A stretch of 64,000 nt of DNA from RGIG2041 sp045652745 (GTDB taxonomy: Bacteria > Bacillota > Clostridia > UBA1381 > UMGS1253), in NCBI GenBank assembly GCA_045652745.1, contig JAZRUW010000029.1, positions 1 through 64,000 on the forward strand. Direction: 5' to 3'. Below the pieces are notes generated by a model. It had not been told where the DNA came from. It saw nothing but the letters and a program-made list of their open reading frames with translations, and searched no databases. The translations under genes were made by a program, and so were the position numbers. Of this stretch, positions 8,248 to 16,915 are shown piece after piece (positions within the stretch are counted from its first letter, which is position 1; each line of letters begins with the position of its first letter).

Positions 8248-8427
8248 ATGAATAAATCAAAAACTCCAACATCAGAAAAAATAGGTGTTCCTTTACGATT
8301 AGAACCGCAATTGTATGAAAAAATGATAAGTAGAGTTCAAAAAGAAAAAAAGGAACAACGGGGATACAGCATAAATCAACTTTTGACGGAACTTCTTGAA
8401 AATGAATTAAGGGAGACTGAGTTATGA
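8248..8427 (+). CDS. Small ribbon-helix-helix (Arc/CopG-like) regulator of the RM island
   Basis: 59 residues, ATG 8248 after GGGGGTTC. It contains IGVPLRLEPQLYEKM, a short beta strand followed by a helix, then a Lys/Glu-rich turn and YSINQLLTELLENEL. This is the MetJ/Arc-type pattern, in which a dimer inserts its strands into the DNA major groove. The stop overlaps the start of the methylase gene (ATGA). It probably serves as the controller of the restriction system by binding the palindrome upstream. The fold is inferred from pattern only. Confidence 0.65.
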   Translation: MNKSKTPTSEKIGVPLRLEPQLYEKMISRVQKEKKEQRGYSINQLLTELLENELRETEL

Positions 8428-10241
8428 TAAGAGCAGATATGATCTCTATAATAGGACGACAGTACCTAACAAGTAATATAGAAAATGATGAATATAGTTA
8501 TCCAAAAGCATTTTCCAATGCCGCTTTACCTTTTTCTCCAATTACGAATGTAAAAGGCAGAAAGTTTGAAAAACTTGATATTCGTTTTGTAAAAGATGGG
8601 GTTACTGTTCTTGTAGAAACCAAGCAGAATTTTGTAAAAGCAGATGAAGAACAATTATCCGCTTATGTTGAGTATGAAAAAGCTCTTACTGGAAATAAGA
8701 CCGTTGCTATTTTAGCAAATACCACAAATGATAATGTAAAGGTTTGGCGTGGTGTTGTTTCTGACGGTGATTTTATGCCAAAGGAAACGGCACTTCGCAC
8801 TATGGATGAATATATTGATTTTTATACATCAAAAATTAATGACAAAGAAAAAGTGATGCAGAACACATACAAACTTAATGAATTACTGCATCGCCACAGT
8901 ATTCCTGAAAAACTTCGCAGTCAGTTTGTAGGCACTTGCTTATTAGCTTTGAAAAATGGTCTTGATTATTCCACTTCTTCGTTATCTGCAGCGCAAATCC
9001 GTACAAGAGTCAAAGAGGTTTTGGAAGAACTTTTGAATTCGGATATTAACAAAGCAGAGAAACTTGCGCTGCTTAATCGTAATGTTTTGGGTGATCAGTA
9101 TGTTCGTCAACTTAGTATTGAATCATTTAGAGAGATTTTAAAATTCATTGAAGAGAGCATTCTGCCGTTTATCAATGATAAAAGCACTTCTGGTCAAGAC
9201 TTACTGAATTTGTTTTTCGTTACATTTAACAAGTATGTAGGTAAATCAGATAAAAACCAAGCTTTTACTCCAGACCATATTACTGATTTTATGTCGAAAA
9301 TTATGAGTATTAACAAACATTCCGTTGTTCTTGACCCCTGCTGCGGTAGCGGTTCGTTCCTTGTTCGAGCAATGACACAAGCACTTGATGATTGTGCTAC
9401 TGCTGCCGAACAAGATAAAGTTAAAAAACACCAAATATTTGGTATAGAGTTTGATGAAAATGTGTATGGATTAGCTACAACTAATATGCTGATTCATTCG
9501 GACGGAAACTCTAATATCCGTCAGGGCAGTTGTTTTGCCTTGGCAGATTGGATTAAAGAGGCAAAGCCCAATGTGATTTTGATGAATCCACCATATAATG
9601 GCCAGCGCATTCATCTCCCACATTCTTATGTTTCAACTTGGTCTAAAGACAAGAAAGAAGATCCTTCAAAAGGATTGTATTTTGTTAAATTTATAGCCGA
9701 CACATTAAACTCAATCAACCATCAAGCAAAATTAGCTGTCTTATTACCTGTTGCCTGTGCAATTGGAACAAGTGGCGAAATTTCGAAATTGAAAAAGGAA
9801 ATTCTGGAAGAAAACACTCTTGATGCTGTATTTACACTTCCCAACGAAATTTTTTATCCTGGCGCAAGCGCTTCCGCTTGTTGTATGGTATTTAAGATTG
9901 GCACAAAGCATAACGATGTTTCTAACCCCGACACTTTCTTTGGATATTACAAAGATGACGGATTCAAGAAAAAGAAAAATCTTGGTCGCGTTGAGCAGAT
10001 TGATGCTGCTACCGGAAAGAGTAAGTGGATTGAAATTGAGCGTGAATGGATTGAATTATACCGCAACAGATATGCAGTTGATGGTTTTTCTGCTACTTAT
10101 AAAGTTACAGGAGAGGACGAGTGGCTTTGCGAAGCGTATATGAAAACCGACTATTCGAAATTAACTGAACAAGATTTTCAGAAAACAATCAACGACTATC
10201 TTGCTTACCTCATAAAGGAGGGTCATGTTTATGAATCTTAA
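8424..10241 (+). CDS. Fused restriction nuclease-N6-adenine methyltransferase (BcgI alpha-like)
   Basis: 605 residues. The N-terminal region has a PD-(D/E)xK-type nuclease pattern: D52 in KLDIRF and E65-x-K67 in VLVETKQ, as in type I HsdR N-terminal domains. A helical HsdM-like segment follows. The catalytic methylase has SAM motif I DPCCGSGSF at 304-312 and motif IV NPPY at 388-391, typical of gamma-class N6-adenine methylases. One polypeptide combining cutting and methylation plus a separate specificity subunit is the BcgI-type arrangement. No separate HsdR is present. The DNA is much richer in A+T than its neighbours, a sign of transfer. Confidence 0.85.
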   Translation: MIRADMISIIGRQYLTSNIENDEYSYPKAFSNAALPFSPITNVKGRKFEKLDIRFVKDGVTVLVETKQNFVKADEEQLSAYVEYEKALTGNKTVAILANTTNDNVKVWRGVVSDGDFMPKETALRTMDEYIDFYTSKINDKEKVMQNTYKLNELLHRHSIPEKLRSQFVGTCLLALKNGLDYSTSSLSAAQIRTRVKEVLEELLNSDINKAEKLALLNRNVLGDQYVRQLSIESFREILKFIEESILPFINDKSTSGQDLLNLFFVTFNKYVGKSDKNQAFTPDHITDFMSKIMSINKHSVVLDPCCGSGSFLVRAMTQALDDCATAAEQDKVKKHQIFGIEFDENVYGLATTNMLIHSDGNSNIRQGSCFALADWIKEAKPNVILMNPPYNGQRIHLPHSYVSTWSKDKKEDPSKGLYFVKFIADTLNSINHQAKLAVLLPVACAIGTSGEISKLKKEILEENTLDAVFTLPNEIFYPGASASACCMVFKIGTKHNDVSNPDTFFGYYKDDGFKKKKNLGRVEQIDAATGKSKWIEIEREWIELYRNRYAVDGFSATYKVTGEDEWLCEAYMKTDYSKLTEQDFQKTINDYLAYLIKEGHVYES

Positions 10242-11343
10242 TGTTGATTCTTGGAAAGAGTTTCAGTTAACAGATGTTTTTGTCGTAAAAGGAGGTTTCT
10301 ACAACAAAAAGCCTGAACATTCAATTGATGGTCGAGTCCCTTTCCTTGCTTCAACTGAATCGAATAATGGTGTTACGGAATACTACTCTTTAGATGATAT
10401 TAAGTCTTGGGATAAAGTAGGAAACGCGGACAAAACACTTGACAAAAAGATATATAAGGGAAACTGCATTGCTGTTACGGTAAATGGTTCGGTATGCAAT
10501 GCTTTCTATCAGAGTGAAGATTTTACTTGCAGTCATGATATTACTGCATTATATCCTATACAACACGAACTATCACCAATGCAAGCACTATTTGTTTGCA
10601 CTGTAATTATGAAAGAAAAATATCGTTGGAGTTATGGTAGAAAACCGCATGACGTTAAGAAATTTGGGAAATCTATTATAAAACTACCAATTACTGAAAA
10701 CGGAAATGTTGACTGGGATTTTATGGACAAATACATAAAATCGCTTCATTATAAACCTCTTACTACTAAAAACAAAAAAATGAATGTCCAAGAACTAAAA
10801 GTTAGCGAGTGGCAAGAGTTTTATATATCGAGAACAGCCACACAATCCGGACTGTTTGAAATAGAAAATTGCAAATGTGGTAGTGCTGGTAATTTAGATG
10901 ACGGAGATATTATAAACTATATTGGAGCTAAGAAAAATGATAACGGGGTTATGCGAAAAGTAGTTCGAGAAGAATCTCTTGTATCAAAAGGTAATGGAAT
11001 TATGTTTATCTGTGATGGTGAGGGTTCTGTAGGATATACAAATTATATGAATGAAGATTTCATCGGCTCAACCACAACGTCTATCGGATATGATGAAGCA
11101 CTAAACCCTTATGTTGCACTATTTTTAGTGTCAGTTTTAGATAAAGAAAAATTCAAATATTCATATGGCAGAAAATACCGTGCACATATAAACGAAGTTA
11201 CTATTAAACTTCCAATTCAAAGAAGCACAAATGGGCATCCGATTATCGACAATTCAAAAAAATATTCAAAAGAGGGATATCTTCCTGATTGGTCTTTTAT
11301 GGAACATTATATAAAAGCATTACCTTATGGGGATAGGCTATAA
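10231..11343 (+). CDS. DNA specificity subunit with two target-recognition domains (BcgI beta/HsdS-like)
   Basis: 370 residues. AAGGAGGG at 10214-10221 fits the ATG at 10231 best; an ATG at 10225 is only about 3 bases from it. The protein is a tandem duplication. Each half has a recognition domain, then a YSYGRK- or WSYGRK-like motif, IKLPI, and a W(D/S)FM..YIK(S/A)L tail, near residues 125-175 and 300-368. Two TRDs imply a bipartite recognition site. The gene overlaps the methylase gene by 11 bases, so the products should be made in a fixed ratio. Confidence 0.83.
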   Translation: MNLNVDSWKEFQLTDVFVVKGGFYNKKPEHSIDGRVPFLASTESNNGVTEYYSLDDIKSWDKVGNADKTLDKKIYKGNCIAVTVNGSVCNAFYQSEDFTCSHDITALYPIQHELSPMQALFVCTVIMKEKYRWSYGRKPHDVKKFGKSIIKLPITENGNVDWDFMDKYIKSLHYKPLTTKNKKMNVQELKVSEWQEFYISRTATQSGLFEIENCKCGSAGNLDDGDIINYIGAKKNDNGVMRKVVREESLVSKGNGIMFICDGEGSVGYTNYMNEDFIGSTTTSIGYDEALNPYVALFLVSVLDKEKFKYSYGRKYRAHINEVTIKLPIQRSTNGHPIIDNSKKYSKEGYLPDWSFMEHYIKALPYGDRL

Positions 11344-11347
11344 CAAA

Positions 11348-11384
11348 CAAAACCAGTATCTCAACAATTGAGATACTGGTTTTG
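11348..11384. terminator. Bidirectional terminator between RM island and ZIP gene
   Basis: A perfect stem of about 17 bp (AAACCAGTATCTCAA paired with TTGAGATACTGGTTT) with a very short loop, A-rich on the left and T-rich on the right. It begins 5 bases after the specificity gene stop and faces the end of the - strand ZIP gene, so it can serve both. Confidence 0.75.
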
Positions 11385-11432
11385 TTTTACTTTCCTTGAG
11401 AATACTCCAGCTCGGTTGTACTTTTTCTGTCT

Positions 11433-12185
11433 TTACCCGAGCAATACATCCGAAATCAGCATTATACAAAAGCCGACAAGCAGCGCGTACGTTGCGCCGC
11501 GCTCACAGCCATGTGCGTGCGTTTCGGGAATCATTTCGTCACTGATGACATAGAGCATCGTTCCGCCGGCAAATGCGAGCGCAAACGGCAAAATCGCCGT
11601 GGAAATGCTGACCGCAAAATAGCCGATCAGTGTGCCGATAATTTCAACCACACCCGTCAGCGCCGCACAGATAAAGGTCTTGCCCGGCTTTACACCTGCA
11701 GCCAGCATCGGTGCGATAATGACCATGCCTTCCGGAATGTTCTGAAGTGCAATACCGCCGGCAATCAAAAGCGCCTGATTTACATCACCCGAGCCGAAAC
11801 CGACACCGGCCGCGATGCCCTCCGGCAGATTATGTATCGCAATGGCCGTTACAAACAAAAGCACCTTGCTCAAATCCGCATTGTTGTGGCTTTCAATGTC
11901 CTGCCCGACCATTTTGTGCAAGTGCGGCACAAGCTTGTCAATCAAATTTAGACACAGCGCACCCGCAAAAATACCAACCACCGTAACGAGCACGCCGTAT
12001 TTGCCACCATACTCCACCGACGGCACAATCAAGCCGAGCACCGCCGCCGCAAGCATAATACCGGCGGCAAACGATAAAACAATATCAGAAAAGCGGTGCG
12101 AGATTTTACGAAACAGAAAACCAATCACCGCACCGATCACAGTTGCGCCGCCCACACCGAGCGCCGTCAGCCATACCATTGTCAT
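11433..12185 (-). CDS. ZIP-family divalent metal transporter
   Basis: 250 residues, with ATG at 12185 chosen because GGAGGG lies just upstream. Multiple hydrophobic segments are present with the ZIP metal-site motifs HNLPEG in transmembrane helix 4 and QNIPEGM in helix 5. The family moves Zn2+ and other divalent metals into the cytoplasm; the product resembles bacterial ZupT-like proteins. It is a single gene between two terminators. Confidence 0.9.
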   Translation of the reverse strand: MTMVWLTALGVGGATVIGAVIGFLFRKISHRFSDIVLSFAAGIMLAAAVLGLIVPSVEYGGKYGVLVTVVGIFAGALCLNLIDKLVPHLHKMVGQDIESHNNADLSKVLLFVTAIAIHNLPEGIAAGVGFGSGDVNQALLIAGGIALQNIPEGMVIIAPMLAAGVKPGKTFICAALTGVVEIIGTLIGYFAVSISTAILPFALAFAGGTMLYVISDEMIPETHAHGCERGATYALLVGFCIMLISDVLLG

Positions 12186-12207
12186 AAAATTCCCTCCAAA
12201 TAATAAT

Positions 12208-12233
12208 AAAACCCCGTAAAGCAACGGGGTTTT
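12208..12233 (-). terminator. Terminator after the flavodiiron/rubredoxin operon
   Basis: A GC-rich hairpin (AACCCCGT paired with ACGGGGTT) flanked by A and T runs, just after the rubredoxin stop on the - strand and before the ZIP gene. Confidence 0.6.
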
Positions 12234-12239
12234 ACATTT

Positions 12240-12395
12240 TTACGCTTCAGAAAATTCGTCTTTGCCTACGCCGCAAAGCGGGCAAACAAAATCATCCGGC
12301 AAATCAGCAAACGCCGTACCCGGTGCAATACCCAAATCCGGTGCGCCTGCTGCCTCATCATACTCCCAACCGCATACATCACATACGTATTTCAT
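12240..12395 (-). CDS. Rubredoxin
   Basis: 51 residues, starting MKYVCDVCGWEYDE. The two rubredoxin knuckles are visible: CDVCG near 5-9 and CPLCGVGKDEF near 38-48, which bind one Fe through four Cys. The ATG follows CAGGAGGCG. It lies 43 bases downstream of the flavodiiron gene in the same direction. Rubredoxin is the usual electron donor of flavodiiron proteins, so the two act together in NADH-driven O2 or NO reduction. Confidence 0.95.
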   Translation of the reverse strand: MKYVCDVCGWEYDEAAGAPDLGIAPGTAFADLPDDFVCPLCGVGKDEFSEA

Positions 12396-12438
12396 TGTTT
12401 TCGCCTCCTGTCCTTATAGTATATCTTTCACATTCAAA

Positions 12439-13593
12439 TTATTCACAAAGTTCTTTTGCCAATGCATCGAGCAAGGCACGGCTATCGTCATTTAAAGCCG
12501 ACTTCACCGTAACAGTCGTGTCGGTATAAGTGATGTTTTTGCTCTTTTCAAGCATCGTTCGCATCACTTTTGCCGCCATCGCCGCCCAACTGCCGTTTTC
12601 AATCAGGCCGATGGTTCTGTTTTGGAAGTTGCGCTCGGTTAAGTGGTCGATAAAGGTGCGCATAAACGGGAAAATATCCGCGTTATAAGTCGTCGTTGCC
12701 AAAACGAGTTTGCCGTAGCGAAACGCATCCTCCACCGCTTCTGCCATATCACAGCGCGCAAGGTCGTTTACAACCACCTTCGGGCAGCCGTTTTCCTTGA
12801 GTTTCTCTGCAAGATACTCCACGGCCTTCTTTGTGTTTCCGTACACCGAGGTGTAGGCAATCATCACGCCTTCGGACTCTACGCCGTAGCTTGACCATGT
12901 GTTGTACAAATCAAGGTAATATGCTAAATTCGCCTTTAAAACCGGGCCGTGGAGCGGACAAATGATTTCAATATCCAGCGCCGCCGCCTTTTTCAAAAGT
13001 GCCTGCACCTGTGCGCCGTACTTACCCACAATGCCGATATAGTAACGTCTTGCCTCGCAAGCCCAGTCTTCATTGGTATCCAGTGCACCGAATTTACCGA
13101 AGCCGTCCGCAGAAAACAATACTTTTTCCTTGTCATCATAAGTAACGATTACCTCCGGCCAATGCACCATCGGTGCGGTCAAAAAGGTGAGCGTACGGCT
13201 GCCGAGCGAAAGTGTCGCGCCCTCACCAACCACGATTCTGCGCTCCTCATAGTCCGTGCCGAAGAAGTTTTGCATCATTGCAAAGGCTTTTGCGGATGCC
13301 ACAATCGTCGCGGACGGATATTTTTGTGCAAACACGGCGATATTTGCCGAATGGTCCGGTTCCATATGCTGTACAATCAGATAATCCGGCGTTTTGCCCG
13401 CAAGCTCTTCTTCAAGATTATGAAGCCATGCCTCGCCAAAGCGTGCATCCACCGTATCCAATACAGCAATTTTCTCATCTAAAATTACATAGGAATTGTA
13501 CGCCATGCCGTTGGGCACAATGTACTGTCCCTCGAACAAATCAATTTCGCGGTCGTTGACACCGATATATTTTACGGTTTGTGTAATTTGCAT
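12439..13593 (-). CDS. fprA: A-type flavodiiron protein (oxygen/NO reductase)
   Basis: 384 residues from ATG 13593, which has GAGGAAGAGG upstream; an ATG 18 bases earlier is possible. The N-terminal beta-lactamase-like diiron domain shows H76-M-E78-P-D80-H81, H144 and D163, followed by a later His in PLHGPVL. A flavodoxin domain begins around MIAYTSVYGNTKKA. The enzyme reduces O2 to water, or NO to N2O, in the cytoplasm of anaerobes. It is paired with rubredoxin downstream and driven by its own promoter. Confidence 0.95.
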   Translation of the reverse strand: MQITQTVKYIGVNDREIDLFEGQYIVPNGMAYNSYVILDEKIAVLDTVDARFGEAWLHNLEEELAGKTPDYLIVQHMEPDHSANIAVFAQKYPSATIVASAKAFAMMQNFFGTDYEERRIVVGEGATLSLGSRTLTFLTAPMVHWPEVIVTYDDKEKVLFSADGFGKFGALDTNEDWACEARRYYIGIVGKYGAQVQALLKKAAALDIEIICPLHGPVLKANLAYYLDLYNTWSSYGVESEGVMIAYTSVYGNTKKAVEYLAEKLKENGCPKVVVNDLARCDMAEAVEDAFRYGKLVLATTTYNADIFPFMRTFIDHLTERNFQNRTIGLIENGSWAAMAAKVMRTMLEKSKNITYTDTTVTVKSALNDDSRALLDALAKELCE

Positions 13594-13628
13594 TTTTACC
13601 TCTTCCTCCATAGCATTACTTCTGTATT

Positions 13629-13657
13629 ACTATACCATATCCTAAAGAAAATTTCAA
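13629..13657 (-). promoter_or_regulatory. Promoter of the flavodiiron operon
   Basis: Read on the - strand, TTGAAA (13652-13657) and TATAGT (13629-13634) are spaced by 17 bases and lie 36 bases upstream of the chosen start codon. Confidence 0.6.
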
Positions 13658-13706
13658 TCTAAAATTCTGCCACCTGTAGAGATTATTACCATCGCAATTT
13701 GCACAC

Positions 13707-13742
13707 AAAAAACCGCTTTAATAGAGATTAAAGCGGTTTTTA
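13707..13742 (-). terminator. Terminator of the sorE-mtlD-ygjV operon
   Basis: A stem of about 16 bp (AAAACCGCTTTAAT paired with ATTAAAGCGGTTTT) around AGAG, with A/T tails, directly beyond the ygjV stop on the - strand. Confidence 0.75.
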
Positions 13743-13745
13743 AGA

Positions 13746-14249
13746 CTATTTTTCAAAACCCGTTTTCTTAAATCGCAGGTAAGATATAAACGCAGACGTC
13801 ATCATAAACAGCTCACAAAGGATGCCACCGATGGAAAATACGATGATGTTGTTTACAATCCAAACGGGCGAAACAAAGAAGTACTGCGATTTTCTGATGC
13901 CGGCACCGTCCATAAAGCACATCGCATAGGTCTGCACAATCTGGGCAACAAACAAAACAATCGACCACGGATTGTCGTAGGCGAAAGCCGTACCGATGAC
14001 GTAGAGCGCACACAAAATCCAAAAGCTCGTCTTCGTAAAGGTCTTCTTGTTTAATGCCAATGCCGAGCGGATAATGCTGATAATATTATAAATCGCGCTG
14101 ACATAAGCGCCCAAAAGCATAAAGTTTACCGCAAAAAGCAAACTGCCGATGCCGATGAACAAAAACAGGTGTTTATTTTTCTTGCATTGAAATGACGAGA
14201 TGTTGATGATCATCGCCACAATGCCGATTGCCTGGGCTAAAATTTCCAT
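13746..14249 (-). CDS. ygjV: YgjV-family inner-membrane protein
   Basis: 167 residues with about five hydrophobic segments. It starts MEILAQAIGIVAMIINISSFQCKKNK, a start typical of the YgjV family, and has the family's spacing of short helices. The function is unknown. It lies 16 bases after the mannitol-1-phosphate dehydrogenase-like gene and before the operon terminator, so it is co-transcribed with the sugar-phosphate enzymes. A transport or sensing role is conceivable but unsupported. Confidence 0.75.
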   Translation of the reverse strand: MEILAQAIGIVAMIINISSFQCKKNKHLFLFIGIGSLLFAVNFMLLGAYVSAIYNIISIIRSALALNKKTFTKTSFWILCALYVIGTAFAYDNPWSIVLFVAQIVQTYAMCFMDGAGIRKSQYFFVSPVWIVNNIIVFSIGGILCELFMMTSAFISYLRFKKTGFEK

Positions 14250-14265
14250 ATCAGTTCATGTCCTT

Positions 14266-15456
14266 TTATTTGGTCGCATCCATTTTGGACTTTACGGCCG
14301 CAATCAAATCCTTGATTGTGCCGCCGTTGTCGAGGATGTTTACAAATTCCGTAATTTCCTTATATTCTTCGCTGTTCGGATCCAGCTTGGACACGGAGGT
14401 CATAATTTCCTGTGCCGGCATTTTCGATACATCGTCAAAGCCGAATTTGGTTGCAGCAGCATAAACCGCATAAATCGCATACGGCTTGATGCCCGCTTCC
14501 TGACAGGAGTGCATTGCACCGACTACTCTGTCGTTTTCGGAAAGTTTACGGTTTAAGTCTCTGCCCACACGGAACACTGTGTCACCGAGTTTCTTGTTGG
14601 TAAATCTGTATAAAAGGTCCTCTGCATGCGCATACAGATCTTTTACGGAAGCACCGTAACGGATAGACAGCGCCAAAGCGGACTCCGTCATCGCGCGAAG
14701 CACCAGACATTCAATTTCCGTATCCTCAATTGCCTGCCAGATAAACTCATAACCCTTCAAATTACCAAGGTAAGCCGTCAGGGAATGACCCATGTTATGT
14801 AAGAACAGTTTGCGCTCGATATAAAGTCTGAACGGCGCATAAGCGGACATATTCTTAATTTCCGGCACTTCACCCTTAAAACCGTCTTTATCTACAATCA
14901 GGTTGCAAAACGGCTCTACGCAAACTCTCAAAATATCGTTTTTGGTCATTTCCGGTGTCTGAATCGGCACCATTCTGCCGATGGATGCCTCTACCATACC
15001 GATGCATTCATCAAACAGTTTCTTTTCTGCATCGTCCAAAAGATTTTTGATAGACTCAGCAAGAAATTTATCCGCATCAATCAAATTTTCACAAATGATA
15101 ATGTTAAGCGGCGTTTTGTTGCCGTTTGCCCAACGCTTTTTAAGACCGTTTGCGATGTTACCCACAATGCGCGGCAGAATATTTACGCCGACCGCCGTTG
15201 CCATAATATCGCAATTCGCAATCGCATCTGCCACAGCCTCCGGATCCATGCCGTCCACACCGGACACATTCTTTACCGTAATTTCCTCGTTGGAGTCGTT
15301 AGAAAGTACTTCAACCACATACTGTCCGCGTTCGTTTAACGCCGCGAGAATGTCTTTATTTACATCGATAAAGGACACACTGTAACCGGATTCGGAAAGA
15401 AGCTGTCCGATAAAACCTCTGCCGATATTGCCCGCACCATACATTACTGCTTTCAT
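14266..15456 (-). CDS. mtlD: Mannitol-1-phosphate 5-dehydrogenase family protein
   Basis: 396 residues. The N terminus MKAVMYGAGNIGRGFIGQLL is the dinucleotide-binding motif of MtlD-type long-chain dehydrogenases, and the conserved ERKLFLHNMGHSLTAYLG segment follows in the middle, with Lys and His candidates for catalysis. MtlD interconverts mannitol 1-phosphate and fructose 6-phosphate with NAD. It lies 25 bases after a sorbose-1-phosphate reductase-like gene. No PTS component is in view, so the true hexitol phosphate is not settled. Confidence 0.85.
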   Translation of the reverse strand: MKAVMYGAGNIGRGFIGQLLSESGYSVSFIDVNKDILAALNERGQYVVEVLSNDSNEEITVKNVSGVDGMDPEAVADAIANCDIMATAVGVNILPRIVGNIANGLKKRWANGNKTPLNIIICENLIDADKFLAESIKNLLDDAEKKLFDECIGMVEASIGRMVPIQTPEMTKNDILRVCVEPFCNLIVDKDGFKGEVPEIKNMSAYAPFRLYIERKLFLHNMGHSLTAYLGNLKGYEFIWQAIEDTEIECLVLRAMTESALALSIRYGASVKDLYAHAEDLLYRFTNKKLGDTVFRVGRDLNRKLSENDRVVGAMHSCQEAGIKPYAIYAVYAAATKFGFDDVSKMPAQEIMTSVSKLDPNSEEYKEITEFVNILDNGGTIKDLIAAVKSKMDATK

Positions 15457-15481
15457 TGCTTTATCCCCCTAAAAATGCGCA

Positions 15482-16735
15482 TTATTTATTCTCTAACAAA
15501 TACTTTTCAGCTTCAGCGGACCACAAGCCGTTGTTCTTTGCCGTAATTTCAGCCAACTTTTTAAACAGCGGGTCTGTTTCACCGAGTTTTTCGAAATCGT
15601 CAATTGCCGTAAGCGGCAGGTCGATATGTGTATAAATCAATTTTTTGCCGCCCGGAATTTTCGGAAGGTTCAATGTGGATTCCTTTACGCTGTCGATACC
15701 GCCGATATGGGTTACCATAACTGCCGGATTCAGTCTGCCCTCTTCCATCAACTTCAAAGACTCGCGCATGTCGTCGGTATTGCCGCCGGTCGTGCCCATA
15801 TAATGTGTTGCATTATAGTGCAGGTCATAGAAGTTAATGTTTGCGGAGAATTCGTGGTCTACCGGACCTGCAAAGAAGTTTACGCAACCGTCATAACCGA
15901 GTACGCTGCTTGCAAGTTCGCAAACCGGCTTTACCGGTGCCATAACCAAAATATCATCGTAACCCTTGCCGCCGGTCAACTCCATAAGATAGGCTTTCGC
16001 ATCTTCAAGCTTTGCGGTATTTACATAAACGAGCTTTACACCGTTTTTCTGTGCATACTCCGGTGTAATGAGCTGTTCGGCGCGGCCGAGACGTGCATCG
16101 TCAATATCGGTTACAACGACTAAGCCCGGCTTTCTGTCGCCGCCGATGGCGTAGTCAATTGCGCCCATACCCATCGGGCCTGCGCCTGCCATAATGATGA
16201 GGTTGCCGCCCTCTTTAATGCCCATTTCATGCACATAGGAGCCGGACTTTGTATGATACATCGCATGATAGCCGCCAACGATGCAAGACATCGGCTCTGC
16301 CAGCGAACCGTGGAAAAATACATCCGAATTGTATTCAAGCACGCTGTCGGTCAGCATCGCTTCCGCCGGCAAAATAACATATGTAGCACAGCCGCCTGCT
16401 TTTTCAAACGAATAACCGAGCGCGTCTAAGCTACCCTTATAGTTTAATGCAGGCTGCACCGCAAATTTCTGACCGGCTTTAAATTTATCCTGCCACTTTG
16501 CACCAACCTCACGGATAATACCGCAAAATTCATGGCCGATGATAATCGGATTTGTCGCAACATTTTCAGGCACGCGCTTATGCTCGCCACCCTGCAGCGC
16601 CGCCTTATAACTGGACATACAGATACTGTCTGTGACAATCTCTGCCAAAATTTCGTCCTCACCCACGGCGCCCAGTTCAAATTCTTCCAATCTCAAATCA
16701 CATTTTCCGTAAAGTCTTAATGCTTTCGTTTTCAT
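15482..16735 (-). CDS. sorE: Zinc-binding medium-chain dehydrogenase, L-sorbose-1-phosphate reductase-like
   Basis: 417 residues from ATG 16735, preceded by GCGAGG; an upstream in-frame start at 16780 would add 15 residues overlapping the leader. The sequence has the medium-chain dehydrogenase layout: IVTDSICMSSYKAALQG, GHEFCGIIREVG, and AGAGPMGMGAIDYAI as the nucleotide-binding motif. The ICMSSYKAALQG...HKRVP stretch resembles SorE proteins that reduce sorbose 1-phosphate to glucitol 6-phosphate. The pairing with an MtlD-like gene supports hexitol-phosphate metabolism. Exact substrate is uncertain. Confidence 0.72.
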   Translation of the reverse strand: MKTKALRLYGKCDLRLEEFELGAVGEDEILAEIVTDSICMSSYKAALQGGEHKRVPENVATNPIIIGHEFCGIIREVGAKWQDKFKAGQKFAVQPALNYKGSLDALGYSFEKAGGCATYVILPAEAMLTDSVLEYNSDVFFHGSLAEPMSCIVGGYHAMYHTKSGSYVHEMGIKEGGNLIIMAGAGPMGMGAIDYAIGGDRKPGLVVVTDIDDARLGRAEQLITPEYAQKNGVKLVYVNTAKLEDAKAYLMELTGGKGYDDILVMAPVKPVCELASSVLGYDGCVNFFAGPVDHEFSANINFYDLHYNATHYMGTTGGNTDDMRESLKLMEEGRLNPAVMVTHIGGIDSVKESTLNLPKIPGGKKLIYTHIDLPLTAIDDFEKLGETDPLFKKLAEITAKNNGLWSAEAEKYLLENK

Positions 16736-16812
16736 TTTAAAGCCTCGCTTTCTGTAAATTACTTTGCCAAACCTCGGCAATTTGATTTGTCAATATACAT
16801 ATATACGTTTAC

Positions 16813-16841
16813 ACTATACCACAAATCGCGCAAAATTTCAA
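16813..16841 (-). promoter_or_regulatory. Promoter of sorE-mtlD-ygjV
   Basis: On the - strand TTGAAA (16836-16841), 17 bases, TATAGT (16813-16818). The boxes and the following TTTT are the same as in the flavodiiron promoter at 13629-13657. Confidence 0.6.
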
Positions 16842-16915
16842 TCTATAATTCTTCACTTTTCTTCCGAAATTCTTCTCTTTTTTTCCGAAATGTGCACAAA
16901 AACAACCTTTTCAAA

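Noticed and set aside
8424..11343. Standard type I restriction system
   Set aside because: There is no HsdR helicase-translocase; the nuclease pattern sits in the methylase polypeptide, which fits a BcgI-like type better.
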